This document shows positions 23,060-45,187 of a stretch of DNA of 64,000 nt, in pieces; positions within the stretch are counted from its first letter, which is position 1; each line of letters opens with the position of its first letter. The notes under the pieces were generated by a model. It was not told where the DNA came from and made no database searches. It saw only the letters and a list, made by a program, of their open reading frames with translations. The stretch is taken from NCBI GenBank assembly GCA_963556495.2, contig OY747705.1:23611501-23675500 (forward strand). Direction: 5' to 3'. The position numbers and the translations under genes are program-made. This stretch comes from Valencia hispanica (lineage: Eukaryota; Chordata; Actinopteri; Cyprinodontiformes; Valenciidae).

Positions 23060-26000
23060 ATGGAAGACGAACCGAAACCAGCGTTTCAGCAGCCAGATGG
23101 CTCGGCAGAATCCACAGTGAAACTGCCAGGTATTATTTTTGCGGTTTTAGTGTATTTTTGAAATCATGTCAACTGAGTTTAATTGTGTTATTTATGTTTA
23201 GATATCTGAATTTGTCTTTAAATCTCCACCTTTATTTGAAACTACAAAACTTGCAAAATATATATATATATATATCTTGTCATTAAATGTATATTCCTGA
23301 TCTAATAATTACTTAATTTCTCATGTCTAAGAGAATTTTAAATTGTACTCATGTAAGCTTGAGGAACGAAGCACAAACATTTGGGCAACTGTTTTGATTC
23401 AGGAGACGACCTCACCAGCACTGAAACAGTACGGAAAGAAGCAAGCAGAGAACAGTATGTCGTAGATAACGCTAAAGCTGGAATAAATGAAGAACCTGCA
23501 GCCACCAAAGGCACAAACAGTGATGCAGGAGAAGGTGGGTTTTATCCATTTAAAACTTCAATTATTATTAAAGTTGTTTGGCTTGAACAGAAATTCTCTG
23601 TTTTTGTTAAACATTTTCCATCATTATTTGTTGCCTCAGCGTTCAAAAGACAGAAGAAAGAAGCCCCTCCACAGAAACAGTCCAATGAACAAAGAGAAGA
23701 TGCTGAGCCCATCGGTCCTACCCTTAAAAAGGCTGCTGATGCCAACATTTCAGAAGATACTAATATCCTTGGAGGTAGTTATGTGACTGTTTATTGTCAC
23801 AGTATTTCCTTTAATTTTAGATATTAAATGTTTTCTTGTAAATAAGCAAATTTGACAAGTTTTGAATGCTTTTCCATTAAGCATAATGATTTCTGGAGTG
23901 CCTTAAAACGTTTTTTTATATTCAGTTATCTTCATTTTTAGCCTTAGAAAGTCCAGAGAAAGTCAGAAATGTAATTTTAATGTTTGTTCTTTTATTGATT
24001 CAGCCAATTTTTTTAGGAAATTCTCTGGCAGCATTCATTCATTCTGTTTTTTGTATATTTGCAACATAACTGGACTTTAAACTTGTGATGGAAAACGGTA
24101 CAAAATCCCAGTAGAAATTACTGTAAATGAAATAATATACTTATGATGTGTGTTCTTAAATCATGCTGTGAACGTTATTTTAACCATCATTTTTACTGTA
24201 ATATCCTTTTTTAGATTCCAAGTTTAACGTTAAAGAACAGTTGGGGTATAAGAAGAAACCAGGTGATTGTGGTGCAGACGGAGATCAAAAAGCTTCTGAG
24301 ACTATAAAAATATTAATTCACTGGGCATACACCAAATATGTTCTTATATAAACTGTTTTGCAGGTTCGGATTCATCTAAAGGTGATAGCTTCCAGAGTAT
24401 GGACAAGAACTCTGGTCAGAATGAGAAATCAACTGGTGAATGTCTAAGTCCAAGTGTTACTACAGGTTCTTATTTTTTAATATCTTATTTTTCAAATAAG
24501 TACCTCCATTTTGTGCTCACACGTTGTTATTTTGTTGTTCCTTAATTTCATTTGTACCTGTAAACAGACCTTGTCCTTGAAGCATTGTGTATCATTTTGT
24601 TTTTATTTATTGTTGGGTATGTTATGACTTATGGAGGTTAATAATCCCTTAGAATGTCAAAGTTTTATGTATAATTTATTTTCAAAAAATTATTTTTTTC
24701 CACTTTATTTCAATTGATTGTGGTTTTGATACCCATATACACCAATTGAGTCTGATAAAATCTGATAAGACAGGGAATCTAGTCAAACTAAAATTAAGTG
24801 ACCTGCTGATAGTTGCTACTTATTGGAGCAATAAAAGTATTTTTTCTTTCTATAGACAATGGGAGAGTAGAAAATAACTTTAAATCATCAAAAGTGAGAA
24901 TTAAAAAAAACCCTGGATGGTAAGAATTGATATATGGTTAATACAAAATGTAATATGTTTCATTTCACTCCTTAAATTTTGGGTGTGCAAACAGACAAAA
25001 ACCCAAATGGTGATCAGCACCCATTTAGTAGATCTAACTTGTATGATGTATTTCTTGATGGAATTTGTTGTCTTGAGTTTACAAATGTGCTGAAGATGTG
25101 ACACCTGCGCATGAGGAGAAATTCAAGCACATACAAACATATTTGGACCTGGAAAAATTTGACTTTTTTGACATGATACATTTAATTGGACCAATCTAGT
25201 TCGGATATAACTTAGATGGATCTTTCCTTTTGTTTTGCAGATAAAGAAACAGAAAAAGTTGATCATTCTCTGAAAATCGATCATCAAGCCGACGATGAAC
25301 GACGAGGCAATTCTAAAGGAGAGCCATCAGAGAATGAGAAGCCAGTCGACACAACACCTAAAGAATTATCTCGTCAAAGTGTGACATCAGGTCCTTTTTT
25401 GGCAGTTTTCTTTATTTTTATATATATATTCACTGTTTTGGGGATTCAACTGTTTGCCTTTAACTAGAGTGACATATAAGTGTTTTCATTGGTTGAGCCA
25501 TATCCTGATCAGGAAAAAAAAGTTGATTTGACCCAACAAGTTAACAATATGATCATTTGAATCTACATGACACTATTTTTGTTTTGCATTGCAGATGCGG
25601 ATTTAGCTAAAGGGGAATATTTACCATCTAAAGACAGTAAGCCTGGACTACAAGCAGAAGAGACAAATGACACAGATGCTGATGACCACATCAGTCCAAG
25701 AGCTACAACAGGTTTGATTTCTTTCTGTATTTTATATTAACTATCCAGAAGAGTTGACTACAGGCTATTGGGACTAATTTATAGTTTGTTTGTTTTTAGA
25801 TAGGGACTCTGGTCAGCTAAAATTACTCTAAGTGACCTCCTGCTGGTAGTTACTACTTATTGAAGCCATAAAAAACATTTTCTTACTGTAGGCAATGGGA
25901 GAGTAGAAAATAACTTTAAATCATCAATAGTGAGAATTAAACATCCCCCTGGGTGGTAAGAATTGATATATGGTTAATACAAAATGTAATATGTTTCATT

Positions 26001-29000
26001 TCACTCCTGAAAATGTTGGGTGTGCAAACAGACAAAAACCCAAATGGTGATCAGCACCCATTTAGTAGATCTAACTTGTATGATGTATTTCTTGATGAAA
26101 TTTGTTGTCTTGAGTTTACAAATGTGCTGAAGATGTGACACCTGAAAATGAGGAGAAATTCAAGCACATATAAACATATTTGGACCTGGAAAAATTTGAC
26201 TTTTTTGACATGATACATTTAATTGGACCAATCTAGTTCGGATATAACTGAGATGGATCATTCATTTTGTTTTGCAGATAAAGAAACAGAAAAAGTTGAT
26301 CATTCACTGAAAATCGATCATCAAGCCGATGATGAACGACGAGGCAATTCTAAAAGAGAGCCATCAGAGAATGAGAAGCCAGTCGACACAACACCTGAAG
26401 AATTGTCTAGTCAAAGTGTGACATCAGGTCCTTTTTTGCCAGTTTTCTTTATTTTTATATATATATTCACTGTTTTGGGGATTCAACTGTTTGCCTCTAA
26501 CTAGAGTGACATATAAGTGTTTTCATTGGTTGAGCCATATCCTGATCAGGAAAAAAAAGTTGATTTGACCTAACAAGTTAACAATATGATCATTTGAATC
26601 TACATGACACTATTTTTGTTTTGCATTGCAGATGCGGATTTAGCTAAAGGGGAATATTTACCATCTAAAGACAGTAAGCCTGGACTACAAGCAGAAGAGA
26701 CAAATGACACAGATGCTGATGACCACATCAGTCCAAGAGCTACAACAGGTTTGATTTCTTTCTGTATTTTATATTGACTATCTGGAAGAGTTGACTACAG
26801 GCTATTGGGACTAATTTATAGTTTGTTTGTTTTTAGATAGGGACTCTGGTCAGCTAAAATTACTCTAAGTGACCTCCTGCTGGTAGTTACTACTTATTGA
26901 AGCCATAAAAAACATTTTCTTACTGTAGGCAATGGGAGAGTAGAAAATAACTTTAAATCATCAATAGTGAGAATTAAACATCCCCCTGGGTGGTAAGAAT
27001 TGATATATGGTTAATACAAAATGTAATATGTTTCATTTCACTCCTGAAAATGTTGGGTGTGCAAACAGACAAAAACCCAAATGGTGATCAGCACCCATTT
27101 AGTAGATCTAACTTGTATGATGTATTTCTTGATGAAATTTGTTGTCATGAGTTTACAAATGTGCTGAAGATGTGACACCTGCGCATGAGGAGAAATTCAA
27201 GCACATATGAACATATTTGAACCTGGAAAAAAAATGGAATTTTTTGACATGATACATTTAATCTGACCAATCTAGTGTGAATATAACTGAGATGGATCAT
27301 TCATTTTGTTTTGCAGATGAAGAAAAAGAAAAAGTTGATCATTCACTGAAAATCGATCATCAAGCCGATGATGAACGACGAGGCAATTCTAAAGGAGAGC
27401 CATCAGAGAATGAAAAGCCAGTCGACACAACACCTGAAGAATTGTCTAGTCAAAGTGTGACATCAGGTCCTTTTTTGCCAGTTTTCTCTATGTTTAATAT
27501 ATTTTCACTGTTTGGGAGATTCAACTGTTTGCCTCTAATTGGTGTGACATATAAGTGTTTTCATTTGTTCAGCCATGTTCTGATCAGGAAAATATAATAA
27601 ATTTTGTTTAACCTAGCAAGTTAAAGATATGATAATTGGAATCTAGATCACACTATTTTTGTTTTGCGTTGCAGATTTAGTTAAAGGGGAATATTTACCA
27701 TCTAAAGACACTAAGCCTGGCTTACAAGCAAAAGAGACAAATGACACAGACGGTGATGACCATATCAGTCCGAGAGCTTTGATTTCTTTCTGTATTTTTT
27801 TCTGTATTTTATATTGACTATCTGAACGAGTTAACTGCAGGGTATTCGGTCTCAATTATAGTTTTTTATTTTTTATTTCTGTGCTCTTTAAAACATTCAC
27901 TTTGTTACTTTACACTTATAATAAAGCTGAATCTAGAACATGCACTTTGCAAACACCACCGAGCAACAAGGGTGACGCATTGGATAAATCTAAAGCTGGG
28001 ATCAGGGGAAAACTCTAGCAGTCAAAGACAAAAAACTGTGAACCTTGAGAACTTTTGTGTTCTCTCTATAAAAACTCAAAATCACTTCTTTTTATTATTG
28101 TTTAGGAGTGCTAAGAACCTCACAGAGGTCTGAAGATGAACCATCAAAAGAAGAAATAGAAAAAAATAAGAAAAATATTAGAAAAGAAAAACAAGATGTT
28201 GAAACCATTGGTCCTACCACTACACAGGCTGAACCTACAGAAAAAACTGGCATCCTGGGAGGTAATTGGACTATTATTTCACATGTAGCACTTACCTTGT
28301 GGCTAAACCGATTAGTCACTTTGCTTGATGTTATTTTGTGTGATTATAATACGAATGTTTGAAAAATATTAATGGATAATCATGTAAAATTCCTAGTAAG
28401 ATACATCTAACCTTTTCTTCACAGGTGGTATAAAATTATTGATGGGAGTGGCTGTAGTAGCACTCGTTGCTATCTTGGTGCAGCATCTCCTCCAATCTAA
28501 AGCTCCACCTCAGAAGACTCATTTGCGACAGGTAGATGTCTTCCTTAAACAGATGGAGAAAGTGAAAGCGAGGTTTCCTCATCAGCGTGCCGAGCTCTGG
28601 AGCAGGAGTGAAATCCACCTGAAGAGGCACCTCCAGACCAGGCAACCCGCAGAGCCGGTGAGCCTGATCCTGACATCGGGCCTCAGAGCCGAGAGGACCA
28701 TGCGCTGCCTCGCTCAGGATGTGGCCTCTGCCTTCTCCTCTGCCCTCAACGCCTCTGTCCTCCACATCGACGGAGCCGCCAAAGCCAGCCAAGACAGCGA
28801 CCAGGTCAAACTGGACATTGACAAAAAGCTGCAAGGAGCTTTCGAGGGAGACAAACCTGTAGCCGTGATCCACCGCCTGGAAGAGCTGCCTCCGGGCTCC
28901 ACGCTCATTTTCTACCGCTACTGTGACCACGAGAACGCCGCCTACAAGAAGACTTTTCTGATCTTCACGGTGCTGCTGGGTGATGAAGAGGAGATCCCAG

Positions 29001-29188
29001 CTGAGATGCGCTTGAGCGTTGTGGAGGAGATGGTGGACGACCACCTGCAGAAGAAGTTTCTGTCTCACACTCACCCAGTATCTTTTGACAGGATGGATCT
29101 GAACAAGTACGGTGGACTTTGGAGCCGTATTTCTCACCTCATCCTTCCAGTGGCGGCAGAAGAAAGAATAGAGCATGAAGGATGCTAG
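23060..29188 (+). CDS. tor1aip2: LULL1-like torsin-activating protein (torsin-1A-interacting protein 2) with exon triplication
   Basis: Twelve coding exons: 23060-23129, 23403-23534, 23640-23774, 24215-24262, 24364-24465, 25241-25390, 25595-25711, 26278-26427, 26632-26748, 27317-27466, 28106-28261 and 28425-29188. All internal junctions are phase 1; the total is 696 aa. The cytoplasmic region (1-442) is acidic, Glu/Asp/Ser-rich and low-complexity, as in LULL1. Residues 163-390 are three copies of a 50-aa segment alternating with two copies of a 39-aa segment. A TM segment (about 444-466) leads to the luminal torsin-activating domain (about 467-696), with FYRYCDHENAAYK and GLWSRISH (arginine finger Arg677). 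Its first coding exon is 70 bp, exactly as in the divergent paralogue. PolyA signal at 29703-29708. The exact N-terminus in mRNA depends on which repeat exons are used. Confidence 0.87.
24764..27870 (+). repeat. Three ~1.04-kb tandem units inside the LULL1-like gene
   Basis: Units run about 24764-25797, 25798-26835 and 26836-27870. Each carries exon A (150 bp) and exon B (117 bp) plus flanking intron. Exon A starts are 1037 and 1039 bp apart (25241, 26278, 27317). Introns of units 2 and 3 are nearly identical; unit 1 is slightly more diverged at its left edge and unit 3 at its right edge. The intronic frames at 25953-26138 and 26990-27175 are copies of one another for this reason only. Confidence 0.92.
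27675..27791 (+). pseudogene. Dead third copy of exon B (splice donor deleted)
   Basis: Relative to exons at 25595 and 26632, this copy lacks 6 bp near its start (two codons) and 9 bp spanning the exon end and the GT donor (GAGCT[ACAACAGGT]TTGATT). The next GT, at 27792, would give another 117-bp exon in matching phase, but it would end in T. Joined to the next exon (starting GA), this makes a TGA stop. The copy is therefore probably skipped. Confidence 0.75.
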
Positions 29189-30105
29189 AGGACTCGACTC
29201 TCTTCTGAGCTTTGGACAATTTTTCATCTGTAAGATGGGATATTTACTCCTCTGCTCTTTAGCAGTGGTTTTAAAGATCCAAATATTTCTAATAAGAATT
29301 TTATTGACACTTAGCTGCATCAATATTAAGACTCATTCGGAGGTGGGACATCTGTAAGAATTTCATTCATTATGAAGAAATCTTTGATAAACAAGCTGAT
29401 GCACTTTATTCTTTTAATCCTCTGATTAATTTATAGGTGGGTTGGAAAATGTTTTTTGGATATTGCAGCCATCTGATTTTAACTGCTGCATTTTAAAGAC
29501 AGTGTAAGACTTATATCATTTTCACGTAACTCTCACCGAGCTGGCTAAACATTTTGAAGCATCACAACACAAGTTTCTAATTTCTGTTTCCGCTGTGACT
29601 GATTGGCACCAACTGTCTTAAAGTAGGCCTCTAATGTACATTTTGTCCACAGTATTCTGGATTGAAACCTATATATACGGGTTAAATGTGCCTTAAAATA
29701 CAAATAAAACCTTTTGATTTAAAATGCTTATTTTATTGTCTCTGAAGTCAACACTTCACAGCACCAGAGGCAGAGACCCCATACAGTGTGGAAAAGTCCC
29801 GGGAATTTTATTTAAGCATTTTCCCAATCTAAATAAATAAGGAAAAGCATAATAGAAGGGATATGAAGAAAAAAAAGATTGATAGTTTTGGACTATATTC
29901 CCTATCCCACTATATAAATGTTGGACTTTTACAACGTCCATTGTATACAGAACTTGAAAGTACAAAATCCAATGTAAGAAAAATGCTGTTATTAGCATGT
30001 ATTCCTAATAGGCATTAGTCTGGTTGCTGGTTTTCACAGTCAGCACTTGTCCCTGGTTCTCTGTTTACCTGCTCCAGTTTGGACTGATGGCTCTCAAAAT
30101 TGTCA
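29189..30105 (+). other. 3' UTR of the LULL1-like gene and spacer
   Basis: AATAAA at 29703-29708 gives a 3' UTR of about 540 nt. The remainder holds nothing recognisable apart from the end of a possible minus-strand frame (about 30010-30105) discussed separately. Confidence 0.5.
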
Positions 30106-30372
30106 TCACTGCACTTCCCTGTCATCGTGGTTGAACAACTCATGTTCTTTGCAGCTGGAGTTTAACAGCTCACCATCACAGTTACTTAGAAATAATGGAT
30201 AGCAGAATTTGTTCTGACTGCCTATAGTGGCACTTGTACCAAAGTTTGAGAACTGTGACATCGTTATTGCTACAGAAGGATCAAGGCGTCTGGAAGTGGA
30301 TGGAGGAGCCCTGTAGAGGGCAGCAACACCGCAGCTAGAAGTGGCTTCCTGAGAACTATGTAGAATAAACAT
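30106..30372 (-). other. Unexplained 88-codon open frame between two genes
   Basis: A minus-strand frame of mixed, non-repetitive composition (SSQEATSSCGVAALYRAPP, SNFGTSATIGSQNKF). Just after its stop, another frame continues open to about 30010 with polar residues (CSDDNFESHQSKLEQ). It could be a frameshifted exon or pseudogene of an unidentified gene, or chance. I recognise no domain. Confidence 0.25.
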
Positions 30373-30863
30373 AAGCTAATGCTGCAAAACACAAACCAAT
30401 CTGAACATTTATTCATTGTTTTGCAAACTCAGCCTAAGCCATGTTTTAGGTATTGTAGATTTCGGCTGCAGAAAATATTTGAGTCCAATGAAAAAGCTTT
30501 CTCCGTAAAAAAAAAAAAAAAAAAAAGATCAGATCAGATCACAGAGTCTGGTAACACCGCCTCCTGTCAGCTCCCCTGCAGCGGCAGATGTCCGGGCTTC
30601 TCTCTCATGAGTGCACTTTTTTTTACCCTCATAACTTTCATTCATTGGGATTGTGAAGGATGGCTTCGCACGGGGAAGAATCCTAATCCTGATGACCAAT
30701 GGCGTTTGTTGATGCTGATTCTCAGATTTTCTATCATTATAATTATGGTCTTTTTTTAAACTTTAGGGGTTTTTCTTTCTACACCGAAATCGAATTCATG
30801 TTGTGCCTTCTTTACACACTTGCATCTGCATAAATCATCTTGGGGTTCTGGGAAGCTCACAGC

Positions 30864-42529
<11,666 letters not shown>

Positions 42530-42845
42530 CCCCCTGGTTTTTTCTTTGCTTTGAATGGACTGTAGATCAGTCCACCCTGGCTTCAGAACTCAGATGAGGT
42601 CAAATGTACATATATACTTAGTGTTTGCATTGTTCATATTAAAGTTTACATTTTTTTAAATAAAATAGACTACCTTTAATTGTTGTATCATGTTCCACTG
42701 CATACTGTCCTTTTTCAAAAGATGAAAACCCTTTGAACTTTTTCATGATTTGTCAGGTGAAAACATCTGAAAAGCACAGTTATGAAGTAGAAGGAAAAAG
42801 ATACATGACTTGAACATACAGGTCTGAATGGTGCTGCATTCAGTC

Positions 42846-42960
42846 CCCCGATTTAATGTTTAGCAGAACAACCTTTAACTGAAGTTACAACTGCAAATCT
42901 TCTGGAATTGGTCTTCACCAGGTTTGCACATCTAGGAATTTAAATCTGCCCAAGATTAGA
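42846..42960. mobile_element. Short Tc1-derived fragment
   Basis: GATTTAATGTTTAGCAGAAC and ACCAGGTTTGCACATCTAGG match the subterminal region of fish Tc1-like elements. Confidence 0.5.
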
Positions 42961-42972
42961 TGGAAAGTATAT

Positions 42973-43290
42973 TAAAAGTCGAGTCAAGTTTATTTGTATA
43001 CCTCCTTTCACCAACAAGGCAGTTCAAAGTGCTTTGCATGATAAAAACATAACACAATAAACAAAGAAGGAAACCATGCATTACAGGGGAAAAACAAAGA
43101 GAAGTAATGAAAAGCTGCCATCCACACTATAATTTATGTTCTAGTGAATATTGATCAAAGGCAGCTGAGACTGGGTTTTACCCTTGATTTAAAGGAACTC
43201 AGCGTTTCAGCAGTTTTGCAGTCTACTAGAAATATGTTGGAGATTAGATTAAAAACTAAGCAAATCTGTGGCTTCAGAAAACAATACCAA
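42973..43290 (-). repeat. Teleost interspersed repeat with LINE-type tail
   Basis: It starts with TCAAGTTTATTTGTATACC, the reverse complement of a typical fish non-LTR tail, followed by GGCAGTTCAAAGTGCTTTGC. It ends with the body of the repeat (TTGATTTAAAGGAACTCAGC, TTTTGCAGTCTACTAGAA). Confidence 0.6.
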
Positions 43291-45187
43291 GTTCAGAAAA
43301 TATTTATTTTGGGAAGAATAACCAAAACATAAAAACACTTCATGTTTCTGTTTTCTACAAGGCATATTGTTCTCTTTGCATCAAAATGTATGCCAGAGCT
43401 TCTTCATCTTATAAAAACACATTCTCCCTTTAATAAAACCCTAAAATTGCCAATGTAGGATGTATCTTTGTTCTGGTAAACTCAGAGGATGTAAAGGTAG
43501 CTTTAATTGTGGCTTTTAAGTCTTACTAACCTAAAACACAGAATAAAGGCACCATGAAAGCAACAAATTTAGGGAATGGATGCTCAAACCAGTAATTTAG
43601 GGCATACTCTCTGGATGTAAACAGTAATTGAGGGAGAGGTGATCAGAAATGTTTAAGCTATTACACTTAAGGAATTTTTTAAAGCAGTGAAGGGATTTCC
43701 GCAAGCAGGCCAAGAGATGCACACAAACATACTTAAAGAAAATCCAGTGTTTATTTTAATGTAAACACATGAAAGACAAAACCTCGAAAATTAATAATTT
43801 CACATTTTTGGCTGGTGAACTTAAATGTTTGTGAGAGAATATATCTTAGACACAACAAAAAAGCCTACACATAAGAAGGTCAGACAGGAAAACAAAAGCT
43901 TGTTGCACATTTTTATGATAATGTTCTGAGCAAAAACAACTATTATTTGCTAAAGGAAACGGACTTTTGAATAAGTTTATGCTTTTTTTTTTATTAACAT
44001 ACAAAAACTAGTCCTGAATAAGACAAAGGACAATAGGCAATTCTATTCTCATCAATTATAGGAACTACAAAAGGTTCCTACAGTCCGAAAGGGGCTAAAA
44101 GGTATTAGGAGAGGAAGGGGAAAAAAACAAACCACAAATGTAAGGCATTTTAAGCCAAAACTGAATGTCTGTGCAATGTAGTTTGGATACATTACGCCAA
44201 AATTTCAGCAGGTTTAATTTTTCATACAAGCAAAAATACAACACTAAAAACAAAATCAGCCTGGGGAGTCAAGAAGTCTCCAGGATGATTTAGTGGATAT
44301 ATAACCACTCTGGAAGTTTGTCCAGAGTGGTTATATATCAGGTTTTTCAAGAAACTGTGACAAAAACTTACATTCCAACATGTAAAATGCAGTTTATCCC
44401 TCAATCTTAAATAAAATATATAATTTAGGACATCAACTGGAATAAAACAAATCATAAAGAAAAAAGACAATTTTGATTAAACATACAACCGAGTGAGACA
44501 CATGAAACAGAGAATGTGTACAGTTACATAATATTTAGATATAAACATGTACAGTATTGGTATCTGTTAATGACTATCAGACTATAATTATTCATGGCTC
44601 CAAACAAAGCACTTCAAATATTTCAATTAAAGCCAGGTAGCTTAAAATTTAAAACAAAATCCAACTTCCTGAGTTTACTGAATGTTTCTCTGCTGTTGAT
44701 TAAATAAAAATTAACAGCACATTCTTTTTTATAGCAAAAATAAAAAAAAACTGTTGTGCTTCTAAACACCAACATCACAAACATATTTTTTTCTTTCTTT
44801 AATATTGTGTGAAAAAAAAGAATTGTTTCTCAGAGAGAGCTTTTAGGAGCTGAAGTACTTGTGTGATGATAAATAAAATGGGGTGACTCAGAGTTCAATG
44901 CTCGGCTCCCTGCAGACTAACAATTACGCTGATAGGTATGAGTGGGCCTGCAGGAAGAAGTCATTGTTGCCACCCAAGGAGCCAGCCTCTGCTGTGAGAT
45001 TTTCATCTATTTCAATATGGTACAATTCTGCAAAATACCTTGATTTAAATCACAAATACAAAAAAAATATGTGGGAACACACCTGATTAATCCTTCTCTA
45101 TTCAAAAAAATTAAAAATTTAACTGAGGAGTCGTCTTGGGTTTTCCCTTAATGTGTTTTGCTCAGAAAGACGGAGCTGAACATGATG
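43291..45187 (-). other. Presumed atf6 3' UTR and convergent spacer
   Basis: This lies downstream of the atf6 stop codon. AATAAA-type signals on the minus strand occur, for example, at 43989-43994, so the 3' UTR may exceed 1 kb. It is AT-rich and contains a perfect 19-bp hairpin (44296-44339). I found no other gene. Confidence 0.45.
44296..44339. other. Perfect 19-bp stem hairpin with 6-nt loop
   Basis: GATATATAACCACTCTGGA (44296-44314) and its exact reverse complement (44321-44339) flank AGTTTG. It lies about 850 nt beyond the atf6 stop codon, probably in the 3' UTR. Confidence 0.9.

Noticed and set aside
25953..27175. Two identical-looking 61-codon intronic frames, considered as extra exons
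   Set aside because: They are copies of the same intron from the tandem duplication, and no GT-AG pair with the required phase 1-1 borders was found.
28436..29323. 295-codon minus-strand open frame
   Set aside because: It is the antisense shadow of the last exon of the LULL1-like gene, which has the conserved luminal domain on the plus strand.
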